From Vibrio agarivorans (GTDB taxonomy: Bacteria > Pseudomonadota > Gammaproteobacteria > Enterobacterales > Vibrionaceae), in assembly GCF_030409635.1 (NCBI RefSeq), contig NZ_JAUFQF010000004.1, forward strand, positions 2,514,241 through 2,578,240: DNA of 64,000 nucleotides, in the 5' to 3' direction. Both the position numbers and the translations under genes were made by a program. The notes under the pieces were generated by a model. The model made no database searches. It worked only from the letters and a program-made list of their open reading frames with translations, and was not told the DNA's origin. Every line of letters starts with the position of its first letter. Position 1 is the first letter of the stretch. Positions 8,597-16,789 of this stretch are shown here, one piece after another.

Positions 8597-11500
8597 CTAA
8601 ACGTTGAGCAAACCAATAATTAATTTCTGTGTCAGATTAAACGCTTCATCGAAGTAGGTTTCATCAAACCTACGATATTCTCGCATCGCATGAACCACCT
8701 CAGCGGTCATTCGTAAATCAGCATGTCCAGCCGTCGCCAGTGCAAGCAGGACGGGAGCGTTCATTACATTGTTTTTAAATGAGTAATCACCAGTGAGACA
8801 CAGCTCTACGATCTGTCTGTGCACTCTTTGCATCACCCGCCCAAACACATCGTTCGCGTTATGGCATGGCCATTCATTTTCACACTTCCGCTGTGCCAAT
8901 TGACCACGTATGGCTCGCAGTTGAGCGGTATAATCACCGACCTCTATAAAGGACTTCTCTAAATTGAAAGCAATCTTGACGCCTAATAACTGTATTAGCG
9001 AAGAAAGGCTAGGAAAGAAAGATTCTAACTCCGATAGCTTTTTCATAATCCTGTCTTGGACCAGCTCTTCCATACCCTCTCCACCTAGTTTGTCCAGCAA
9101 GTAGTCATAGTAGGCTCGAACTACTTTAATAGACTGCTGAATATCGAGTGAAGTCCACAACATAGGAAACTGTGTATCCATCTGCCATACCGCTTCGATT
9201 TCTGACTTGTTAGCCTGCAGTAACAACGCAAGCATGAATTCAGGTTGCTGAGAGGCTCCGCGCCATAAATCGAAGGTCGTCAAAGGTACTTGATTGAAAG
9301 CTAATAATGTTCGAACGTACTTCCACTCAACCGATGAGTAGTCAGCGGCTAACTCTTTTGCTGCATGACTGAAGGCTTTGATGCGATCAATGTTTCGACT
9401 AATGCCGGCAGCAGCTTCAAAAGCGCCTTTAGGGGTCGGAAGAAGTTGTAGTTCTTTCGTCCACATAACAGGTCGAATGCCAAATTTAGGTTCGTTGCAA
9501 TAAACTAACCAAGCGCCCGGCTCGAGCTCTTCGTCAGGCATATGCCAACAATAGCGTTCAGAATCATCTACAGACTCTAGTTTCAGTGGAATAGGCGTCT
9601 GGTCTGGTTGTCCTAGGGGAATGGTAAACAAGTCTATAGCTGAGATATTATCTAGGTGTGAGTTCGCCGCTGAGCTCAAAACTACATGGCTATTAGAACG
9701 GTCTGGTAAGAGTGAACATTGATACAGTGCGAGATCAACGGAAAAAACTTCGTGGCCATGATGCATAACCTCCATTTTTACTTTTGCGTCCAGGCTTGTC
9801 GAAAGTGCAAATAGAGATTGAATGCTAGAACGAAATGCGGAGAGTGATAAACCAGCAGACATATCTTCGACCGAAGAGAGCACCGTTTTATAAAAAGCAG
9901 AACGAGCAAAGGCACCTCTGACGTCCTTAGCTTTCAGCGAGAACTGAACCTCAATCTCACCGTCTAATCCACAACCGTATAACTCATAGCTACTCAAGCT
10001 ATCAACCAAGATCTCACTGTGGTTGTCGACTCTCTGTTGCTTAGCGTCAAGTAAACACACTCCCTTACTAGGGAAAGGCAATCTCATTTCTATAGATTTA
10101 GGCTTATCTTGCCACCAAATTTCGAGATCTATGTATGCTGGCGGGTAAGCGCCATTGGCACTAAGTTCGAGAACTACTGCTTGCTCCGTTGAAGACAACT
10201 CCATTTTGACATGATCATGGTTGTCTTTTGCCAATGCTACCAAAGGGGGACAACTGGTTGATATGATTACTCTGCCTTGGCTAAGATCCTTAGCAGGAAT
10301 TAAATCAACTCGAAAATCACTCGGAACACTAGCAATTCGAAAGTGCTTGTTGGTACCTGACTGATTTGTGTATCGAACCTCACTTTTACCCGATGGTAGT
10401 GTGCTCAAAGAGGACCATTGTTGCTTGTTCAGATCGTGCCAATGAACCGAGCTATCCTGTATCGGAGTTCGAACACCTTGCTCATTCAGTTCTATAAGTT
10501 TTGGGGTGCCTATGAAGCTTTTTTGTGGCGTTGTTTGAAATGGTAAAACGTCACCTTGCCACACATACTCTTTGGGTTGAACCCTCTCACCTCCAAGTAC
10601 GATTTGATACTGACCGACCTTGTATCGACCAGCCTCTCGAAGCAATGTAAGCTGACGAACATCTTGCAAAGCAGAACTGGCTATGACCTCGCATTGCTCT
10701 GAAGCCGATTCGACAACATATCCTTGTTGAGTCGCAATGATTGCCTTGCTGGCCTCACAGATAACGTCCCCTGCGCCCGAGAACACCCATTGCTCTTCTT
10801 TCTCGATGAATACCCAAGGTTCTTTATCAGATGCCGAGCTACCTCCAATTACAGGAGCAAACCACGTCTCACCTTGATCATCTCTGGCCATCAACTCTAT
10901 TTCACAGCTAAACCAATCTGCAGGCAGCTGGCTTTCAAGGACATCTACTAAGTATCTATCCGGGGTATTTTTGGGGCGAAAGGCCTTCGCCACAAGAAGC
11001 GGTTTTTTGCCTACAGAGAAAAGACTGAAACGTTCAGGTAAGCTCGCCATGTTAAATAGCTGCTGAATGTAAAGTGTGTTGACGCGAGAACGCAACGTTA
11101 GTTCTAACGAGCAAACGTAGTTTACTTCAACCTCACTTATATCATCGACCGTAAAAGCATGCCTGTTGTGCTGTGGCTTTAACGAGCGAAGTAAACGAAT
11201 CGTTTCCGGCATTTTACGCTGAACAACAATCGCTTTACCTAACGCCCTGTCTAACAAGCTCTTAGCGACCGTATGCTCTATGTTGAGTGGCAGCCTATCT
11301 ACCCAGTTGGGCTCAACGACGTCAAGATACATTAAGGGATCTTCCTGCTTACCTAGGTCATGCTGATCGGCCAAAGAAAAAATCGCTTCAGCGATCTTAC
11401 CGACCACTGAGTAAACCGCATCGTTTCTAAATGAAGACGCAATATGATGATCATGTGCTTTTGCTATCGCCAATGAATCAGGCTTTGATAATGTGTATTT

Positions 11501-11989
11501 ACCAAAGTCTTGAATCACCTGTTCAAAGTAATAGGCGAGTTTACTGTTTGAATCGGTCACCAACTGCAGCGGCAGTCCCCCTTCAACAGCAACTGTTCCC
11601 AGAAACATATGACCTTGCGCATTCATTAGAATTGGCCTTCGCCAGTAGCGGCAGCCAGCGGCTACCATACGACTTCTCTGCGCTGGAGAAAGCTCTGACT
11701 CATGAATACCTAAAGCACCAAAAACAGGCTCCCAACTCCAATGTCCACCTGAAAACTCTCTGCGCCACCACTCCGAGGCAAACAATACAAAGGCCCCAGA
11801 CCATTCAGAACTGATAGCCGTCGGAACGTAACTGGATATGCTATTGCTTCGTAAACTGTCTGACAGTGATTGTTTCAATAATTCAAACTCGTTATCGCTG
11901 AGCTTATAGCTATAAAGTGGTTGTCCCGTCACTTTGTCTAAATCTCTAAAAGACAAAATTGACCGAATACAGTGTCTGAATGTGTTCAT
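8597..11989 (-). CDS. druH: Druantia type III DruH-like protein
   Basis: This 1130-aa protein has no motif I can name, no signal peptide and no membrane segment. It is predicted cytoplasmic, with a mostly beta-rich middle (about 400-800) and a helical C-terminus (about 870-1130). It sits directly before the DruE helicase gene with a 15-bp gap and is preceded by a ribosome-binding site (TAGGGACAAT). Druantia type III is known as a two-gene system of a large uncharacterised DruH plus DruE. The identification therefore rests on partner, order and size, not on a recognised domain. It may serve as the sensor or platform for DruE; that role is inference. Confidence 0.75.
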   Translation of the reverse strand: MNTFRHCIRSILSFRDLDKVTGQPLYSYKLSDNEFELLKQSLSDSLRSNSISSYVPTAISSEWSGAFVLFASEWWRREFSGGHWSWEPVFGALGIHESELSPAQRSRMVAAGCRYWRRPILMNAQGHMFLGTVAVEGGLPLQLVTDSNSKLAYYFEQVIQDFGKYTLSKPDSLAIAKAHDHHIASSFRNDAVYSVVGKIAEAIFSLADQHDLGKQEDPLMYLDVVEPNWVDRLPLNIEHTVAKSLLDRALGKAIVVQRKMPETIRLLRSLKPQHNRHAFTVDDISEVEVNYVCSLELTLRSRVNTLYIQQLFNMASLPERFSLFSVGKKPLLVAKAFRPKNTPDRYLVDVLESQLPADWFSCEIELMARDDQGETWFAPVIGGSSASDKEPWVFIEKEEQWVFSGAGDVICEASKAIIATQQGYVVESASEQCEVIASSALQDVRQLTLLREAGRYKVGQYQIVLGGERVQPKEYVWQGDVLPFQTTPQKSFIGTPKLIELNEQGVRTPIQDSSVHWHDLNKQQWSSLSTLPSGKSEVRYTNQSGTNKHFRIASVPSDFRVDLIPAKDLSQGRVIISTSCPPLVALAKDNHDHVKMELSSTEQAVVLELSANGAYPPAYIDLEIWWQDKPKSIEMRLPFPSKGVCLLDAKQQRVDNHSEILVDSLSSYELYGCGLDGEIEVQFSLKAKDVRGAFARSAFYKTVLSSVEDMSAGLSLSAFRSSIQSLFALSTSLDAKVKMEVMHHGHEVFSVDLALYQCSLLPDRSNSHVVLSSAANSHLDNISAIDLFTIPLGQPDQTPIPLKLESVDDSERYCWHMPDEELEPGAWLVYCNEPKFGIRPVMWTKELQLLPTPKGAFEAAAGISRNIDRIKAFSHAAKELAADYSSVEWKYVRTLLAFNQVPLTTFDLWRGASQQPEFMLALLLQANKSEIEAVWQMDTQFPMLWTSLDIQQSIKVVRAYYDYLLDKLGGEGMEELVQDRIMKKLSELESFFPSLSSLIQLLGVKIAFNLEKSFIEVGDYTAQLRAIRGQLAQRKCENEWPCHNANDVFGRVMQRVHRQIVELCLTGDYSFKNNVMNAPVLLALATAGHADLRMTAEVVHAMREYRRFDETYFDEAFNLTQKLIIGLLNV

Positions 11990-12046
11990 ATTGTCCCTAC
12001 CTAACTGACGTTATTATTACTTTTCTAATTGACTAAAACAGAGCCG

Positions 12047-12385
12047 TTACTGCGGCAACAAATACCCCAAAAACATTTCAATATGCTCTAAGGTCTGTAC
12101 CTTGATTTTAAGCGCCGACTCCCCTCGCGTTAGACCAGGCGTGCTGTACGTGTTGCTGTGGCGCCCTTTGTCTTCGGAATAATGCGTTGTTGGGATCTCT
12201 GGTAATGTCACTTCACCAAATGGTTCGGGTAACCAGACATTGGCATACGACCCATCTTTTGGCGTGTCGACCTCAATCACGATGCCGAACTGACTTGTGA
12301 TATGCCATGCATTTACCTTTTTAGTGACGCGTGCTGGTTCACCAAATTCGAGTAAAAGCCTGTCTAATAGTTTGTCTCTAATCAT
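12047..12385 (-). CDS. Unknown 112-aa protein before druH
   Basis: This small soluble protein begins MIRDKLLDRLLLEFGEPARV and has a charged N-terminal helix. A beta-rich middle follows (WHITSQFGIVIEVDTPKDG, YANVWLPEPFGEV), then a C-terminal helix ending FLGYLLPQ. I do not recognise the family. It lies 57 bp upstream of druH on the same strand and 53 bp after restriction-gene remnants. No strong ribosome-binding site precedes the ATG. It could be a small accessory subunit of the Druantia unit or a leftover cargo gene. Confidence 0.55.
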   Translation of the reverse strand: MIRDKLLDRLLLEFGEPARVTKKVNAWHITSQFGIVIEVDTPKDGSYANVWLPEPFGEVTLPEIPTTHYSEDKGRHSNTYSTPGLTRGESALKIKVQTLEHIEMFLGYLLPQ

Positions 12386-12438
12386 TAGCGGTTCATTCTT
12401 ATTACAATTCTGAGCATTACAATAGCTCAGAGCTTAAC

Positions 12439-12633
12439 TCACAAATGCGGGGGCTCACTCTTCATAAGCTTGTGAAATGGGTGATAGTCTCTGGTAATCA
12501 ATCGACTAAGTCCGCCCTGCTCTATTTCAAACGGGACAACCCACAACCGCAGGTCTTTAGTAAACTCAAATGAGAACTCTATCGGCTCTTGAAATCCATC
12601 ATGTCGTGGGTAAATCAGCACAAGATCACCGGC
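12439..12633 (-). pseudogene. McrC-like C-terminal remnant
   Basis: The minus-strand frame reads GAGDLVLIYPRHDGFQEP and then FEFTKDLRLWVVPFEIEQGG before stopping at 12439. The LIYP block followed about 25 residues later by LRLWVVPF matches what I know of the C-terminal end of McrC, the nuclease partner of the McrBC GTPase. Only about 60 residues remain, and a stop lies just upstream in this frame. The 5' end overlaps the end of the neighbouring DUF4145-like reading frame, so a deletion probably joined two restriction genes here. An ATG-less internal start at CTG/ATT makes independent translation doubtful. Confidence 0.45.
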
Positions 12634-12875
12634 TCCATCTTGATGCTGTCATCTACAAAAGGGATCTTGCCTAATTCGCGTAGTAGATCGTTTTGATTTT
12701 CGAGAATCTCAATATCGAGCAGTTTTGCTAGGTGCTTTGCCGTCGACTCTCCGAAAATTCTGAGTTTGACCAGAGTTGTATTCGGGTCATCAGGATAATT
12801 TTTTTCTGCGGCACGAGCGATAGCAAATAGAAAATCGTTAACGCCTTTCAGGAACTCAAAGTTAGATTTAGCCAT
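12615..12875 (-). CDS. DUF4145/HsdR-N-like 86-aa protein (probably truncated)
   Basis: The 86 residues begin MAKSNFEFLKGVNDFLFAIA and continue with DDPNTTLVKLRIFGESTAKH. This pattern matches the N-terminal DUF4145-type helical region of some type I restriction R subunits and related helicases, where it precedes the nuclease and helicase domains. Here the frame ends soon after ELGKIPFVDDSI, where a McrC-like segment begins in another frame. A strong ribosome-binding site (AAAGGAAAGATACT) and a 12-bp gap after the ring-nuclease-like gene suggest it is still translated as part of the unit. It is either a leftover of a larger gene or a small protein reused by the system. Confidence 0.5.
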   Translation of the reverse strand: MAKSNFEFLKGVNDFLFAIARAAEKNYPDDPNTTLVKLRIFGESTAKHLAKLLDIEILENQNDLLRELGKIPFVDDSIKMEPVILC

Positions 12876-12887
12876 AGTATCTTTCCT

Positions 12888-14036
12888 TTAACTCTCAGAT
12901 TCACAATGCTTGTTGATGACAGTCACTTCGATATCTGGACGACAAAGTGCAACTGAATAACGCTGGTTTACGCCTTCAGAAATCGACGTTACCTCCAACA
13001 TACCTGCTGTTTGAGTTGGTAAGGCTTTCTTAAGCTTGCGATTTATGGTCGAACAAATGGGCTGTAGGAAGTCTTTGCTCATACCAGATAATGATGAGTA
13101 ATCGCTCTCTGCAAAATCTTCAGGTGTGGTGCCAAAGGTGCCAAATACCCTTGGGTCACGTGCGAACTGGCGGTAAGTGTTTAGAAAATCGATGCTGTGC
13201 GTCTGTTGATCTTCAAAGTATCGATCAACAAGTAAACCCTCAGTACCTTTGTCTAAAAGCCAAAGATAGAACGCCAGCTCTTTGGCTGTCAGTGAAACAT
13301 CTATGCCTAATGTGGAAATCAATTTGGATGAGCCATCGATGGTAACGGACAGCTCTCCCTCTCGAGAGGAGTTCAACATGCCCACCGTTTGACTAAAAGA
13401 AAGATTAGCCATAGTGGATAGCACTGTTGGGTCAACGGCATTTCTCATCCTAACAAATGGAATTTCTGCCAATGTTACCGTCGCCTGACTTACATCGACT
13501 TCACCTTGGCCATTTTTACCCGTAACCCACTTTTGATTCTTGGTCGGATACCAAAAATCTCTAACAAACTCGTAAGCATCATCGACAAACACGTGGCTCA
13601 ATGTGTCCTGCGAGCGCCCGAACATGGACATCGCATAACCAAAATAGAATGCCATAGTTTTTCGTCCACCAGCTAGCGACGCATGAATTGCCGTGTGGTC
13701 ATATTGAGTTAACTCAAACACTTTTTTGGTAATGAAATCAGCCATAAAGGTTTGGTCTTCGATGGATTTGGCGTCGTCGATATACTCGCCTTTATCATCC
13801 TCTATCAACCAAACATGGCTTTCATCAAAGGTGAACTCTGGCAGTTGACATTCGTTTTTCAGCGCTTCTAGATGACCGTCTCGAATTAGACCATTGAGCA
13901 AAACATCTTTACTGCTTTGTGTGGTGATGACATACACTTCATCTGGAAATGGCCGCCCGCTCTTTGCTATGGCATAGAGTGTTTCTGTTAATACCTGAGG
14001 ACTTGCGCCTGTAGTTGAAAGCAAAATGTTTTTCAT
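12888..14036 (-). CDS. Cas_NE0113 (TIGR02584) family ring nuclease/Csm6-like protein
   Basis: The protein begins MKNILLSTTGASPQVLTETLYA, the typical opening of the Cas_NE0113 family, in which a CARF-like Rossmann fold binds cyclic oligoadenylate. ASLAGGRKTMAFYFGYAMS (about residues 120-138) matches the family's second conserved block. The C-terminal 150 residues hold a helical part (LTAKELAFYLWLLDKG) and an INRKLKKAL segment seen in longer members. I prefer the ATG at 14036 over a GTG three codons earlier. No CRISPR array or cas gene is in the window. It stands between the Zorya and Druantia modules, so it may link a nucleotide signal to one of them; that is inference. Confidence 0.75.
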   Translation of the reverse strand: MKNILLSTTGASPQVLTETLYAIAKSGRPFPDEVYVITTQSSKDVLLNGLIRDGHLEALKNECQLPEFTFDESHVWLIEDDKGEYIDDAKSIEDQTFMADFITKKVFELTQYDHTAIHASLAGGRKTMAFYFGYAMSMFGRSQDTLSHVFVDDAYEFVRDFWYPTKNQKWVTGKNGQGEVDVSQATVTLAEIPFVRMRNAVDPTVLSTMANLSFSQTVGMLNSSREGELSVTIDGSSKLISTLGIDVSLTAKELAFYLWLLDKGTEGLLVDRYFEDQQTHSIDFLNTYRQFARDPRVFGTFGTTPEDFAESDYSSLSGMSKDFLQPICSTINRKLKKALPTQTAGMLEVTSISEGVNQRYSVALCRPDIEVTVINKHCESES

Positions 14037-14118
14037 GTTATTCACTCAAATGAGAAATTACTCTGGCCTTGAAATCTGAACTTTCAGAGCCTCATTAACG
14101 AAACTATGTATGATTCAG

Positions 14119-16140
14119 CTAATTCTCGTTCACTTTGAACTTTTCTCGCAGTCGCTTGGCTCTGGCTCGATTAATAGAACTCCATTCCTCTTTATCTCTA
14201 TTATTCCACGAAGGCTTATAGACCTCTTCGAGAACATCCACAGTTTCCTGATAATTTTTTTCTTCCTTTTGATGTTTACTTTTCAAATAGCGACTTCGTT
14301 CACGGTTCATTTCATCCCACTCAGCTTTGTCTCGAGCACCGTTAATGAACGCACTACTATCTCTTGAAGAGCCTTTCATACTGTCCTGAAAAGAAATCCT
14401 GAAACGATTAGCAGTCTCCATTGCCTCTTGATGCCCGCACGAAGCAGCTTTGGACACCCAATCCTCTCCATACTTTCGAGTTCTCGCGTCACTATTTGTG
14501 CCTAACAGCATATTTTTTCCTAGCTGCCACATAGCTTCTGGGTTTCCTTGATTGGCAGCTTTTTTTATGAATAACTCGTAATCTGCTTGGTTCCCAAGTT
14601 GCTTAGCCATGATCGCTTTTGACAAATACAAAGTGCTTTTTTGAGCCAGCCCACGCAACTCACCAAACTTGCCGGTTTTAACCTCTGCTTCCCAAAATCT
14701 TTCAATCCACGTTTCTAAACTCGCCTTACGTTTCTGAACCATCCCTTCGTCTGGTTTTGGAAGACCTCTGCTCTCGGAGTACTGGCCTAGTGCTTTCGAT
14801 AAACCTTTGAAGGATTTAGTGCCATTATTTGGAAGGACTTTAAACTTGGTTCTAAGAAGCTTTTCACAATAGTGTTGCCAAAAATCAAGGTGGTCATGTA
14901 CTTCAAGCTGAGTCATAGTGCGAATGTCTTCACTTGTCAGAGCTTCGCTATCAAACAACTTTTGTGTATTCCAGTCACTCTTTTTATAAAATCGCGTTTC
15001 TGCAATGGTTCCTCGAAGAAACTCAACAACAAGCAAATTATCTAGTTCAAAGATATAGATCTCACTGTCTGTATTTGTGGAGTTTGGCAACACATGTACG
15101 AATTCGGGCAGGCCCCCATTTTGAGACTCAACCCAGTTATAGCTCTCGCTCGGAAGTAAAACCCTGACTCGTTCAAATCGACTACTGTAATTTGACCAGA
15201 ACTTGGAACGACTTCTAATCTGGCGGGTTTGGTAATCGTTAAAATCAAGCTGAATAGCCGCCTCTTCAGAGTAGAGGGCAGCAGAAATTGCATGCAAATC
15301 AAAGTAACTTGTTAAACCAAATTTCTTTTTTAACACTGCTTTTGATGCGCCACCAAGTTGAGGCCAGTAGCTGTTTTTCTTTAGAGGAAAACAGTGATTT
15401 TCTATGATTTCAGCACACTGGTCTCCGTAATCGAATTGTTCAAGCTTGCCTATAAAGCGCTCACAAAAATCAACTCTTTGTTGAGTGGTGTCTAATGCGT
15501 AAAAGTTGTTGGCAAGCCAAACATCATCAAAATCTGATAGATTCCCATCCGATATTGGACTTAGCAGGCAATTAGCCAACTCTGCCTTGTAACTGTTAGC
15601 TTGAGGCAACCTCAAAAACTTAATATAGCCACTTAAAGTCTGTTTACCTTGGTAGCAAAGCGATGCCATTTCATCAAAATCTTTTGTTTTTAGCGCCAAC
15701 AGCCAATCCAATTTGGCTTGATCTATCGCACTCCAGATAGGCACGGTTCTCGCTATATCTATCGATTCAACAAGTTCAGAAACTACACTCGTTGCTTTTC
15801 CATCTAACGCTAGCCCCATCTTGAACAGCGCAATATCTCCAAGCACCAGCTGACTACCAACACCGGTCCAGACCGCAACACAAGCACGCTCACGTTCTTG
15901 CTCGTTTAAGTTTTTCCACTGGACTTCGCTTTCAATCGCTTCTAACCATTCGAAAACATGAACTTCGTCTGACCTTTGAGCAGAGACGAGCGCCACTATT
16001 TGCATGAGTGTTTTTGGTGGAAAGCTCGGTGTCCTGTCGTCAGTAATTCCTAGTTCCAGAAACTCATCGAATGAATGGCTGGTTAACTTATTTGAGCTAG
16101 GTAATCTCGGCTGTGAGAACGAAAAACCTGAACTACTCAA
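14119..16140 (-). CDS. zorC: ZorC-like EH-signature protein with Sel1-type repeats
   Basis: This 673-aa cytoplasmic protein has a helical N-terminus. Its middle (about residues 280-430) contains RSRSKFWSNYSSRFERVRVL, LLVVEFLRG and VHDHLDFWQHY, the arrangement I associate with the EH_signature domain of Zorya type I ZorC. Residues about 540-620 hold two Sel1/TPR-like repeats (KAANQGNPEAMWQLGKNMLL, AASCGHQEAMETANRF), and the last 80 residues are very basic. Translation most likely starts at TTG 16140. That codon overlaps the end of the preceding zorB-like gene by 8 bp and has an AGAGGTG site 7 bases upstream. Type I systems follow ZorC with the SNF2 helicase ZorD; here no ZorD follows. ZorC binds DNA in type I Zorya according to published work; the same role here is assumed. 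Confidence 0.6.
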   Translation of the reverse strand: MSSSGFSFSQPRLPSSNKLTSHSFDEFLELGITDDRTPSFPPKTLMQIVALVSAQRSDEVHVFEWLEAIESEVQWKNLNEQERERACVAVWTGVGSQLVLGDIALFKMGLALDGKATSVVSELVESIDIARTVPIWSAIDQAKLDWLLALKTKDFDEMASLCYQGKQTLSGYIKFLRLPQANSYKAELANCLLSPISDGNLSDFDDVWLANNFYALDTTQQRVDFCERFIGKLEQFDYGDQCAEIIENHCFPLKKNSYWPQLGGASKAVLKKKFGLTSYFDLHAISAALYSEEAAIQLDFNDYQTRQIRSRSKFWSNYSSRFERVRVLLPSESYNWVESQNGGLPEFVHVLPNSTNTDSEIYIFELDNLLVVEFLRGTIAETRFYKKSDWNTQKLFDSEALTSEDIRTMTQLEVHDHLDFWQHYCEKLLRTKFKVLPNNGTKSFKGLSKALGQYSESRGLPKPDEGMVQKRKASLETWIERFWEAEVKTGKFGELRGLAQKSTLYLSKAIMAKQLGNQADYELFIKKAANQGNPEAMWQLGKNMLLGTNSDARTRKYGEDWVSKAASCGHQEAMETANRFRISFQDSMKGSSRDSSAFINGARDKAEWDEMNRERSRYLKSKHQKEEKNYQETVDVLEEVYKPSWNNRDKEEWSSINRARAKRLREKFKVNEN

Positions 16141-16789
16141 CTTTTTTCACCTCTGAGAAATTGCCAAGAAACTCTTCATCTTTGAACTGAAAGCGGAACT
16201 TCACCTTACGGTCAGCCGCATCGGCTGCGTCTTGTCGAGCTTCAATGGGGCCTCGTCCAGAAATTACCGCCTTATCGAAGAAGCGCTGTTTATTACTAAA
16301 TTCCATTGAGTTAACGAAAGCGATAACACTGTTTGCGCGTAAAACACTCAGTTCCATATTCCTGTCAAACGCGCCTTCGGAACTCGAATGTCCCTCAATC
16401 ACAACTCGGCTAACTTCGTCAGCGGTAGCTTGAGACTGAAAAATCGCATCAGAGTATATTGGAATGAACTTTTCCAAAAACTCTTGCCCTGACGCTTTCA
16501 ATTTATAGTCGTTGAGGTCAAATAAGATTGAATCCGTAATTGAGATATCACCTGTTTCGGGATCAGCTTGGACACCAATTCCCTCGGCATTCAACTTATC
16601 GTTGATATCTTTGATAATCACGATTCGAGTATTTTGACTCTCTTCATATACCTCAGAAATTTGAACCAAGGCGCTGATGAGCAGCAAGGCGAAGATCATC
16701 AGCAAGACTGACATTAAATCCCCGACCGAGAGCCATACACCAGACTCTTCTGCATCTGCAGTTCTTGGTGAGTGGGATAAACTCCTCAT
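16133..16789 (-). CDS. zorB: ZorB-like stator subunit, second (type I-like) pair
   Basis: This 218-aa protein has one N-terminal membrane helix (VWLSVGDLMSVLLMIFALLL) with the conserved Asp (about residue 24) that carries protons in MotB/ZorB proteins. It ends in an OmpA-like peptidoglycan-binding domain (about 120-200) with VVIEGHSSS and NMELSVLRANSVIAFV. It should form an inner-membrane motor with the ZorA-like protein encoded just upstream. The ATG at 16789 overlaps the upstream stop (TGATG), behind GGAGGCTTG, which indicates translational coupling. It is distinct from the second ZorB in the window (20289-20999). Confidence 0.85.
   Translation of the reverse strand: MRSLSHSPRTADAEESGVWLSVGDLMSVLLMIFALLLISALVQISEVYEESQNTRIVIIKDINDKLNAEGIGVQADPETGDISITDSILFDLNDYKLKASGQEFLEKFIPIYSDAIFQSQATADEVSRVVIEGHSSSEGAFDRNMELSVLRANSVIAFVNSMEFSNKQRFFDKAVISGRGPIEARQDAADAADRKVKFRFQFKDEEFLGNFSEVKKVE

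Noticed and set aside
2354..11989. DISARM (DrmA/DrmB) or BREX assignment for the helicase pair
   Set aside because: The helicase and DUF1998 are in one 2075-aa protein, and no methylase, phospholipase D or PglZ gene adjoins. The DruH-DruE layout fits better.
12888..14036. A CRISPR locus around the NE0113-family gene
   Set aside because: I looked for regularly spaced direct repeats and for cas1, cas2 or cas10-like genes in the flanks. None is present in the window.
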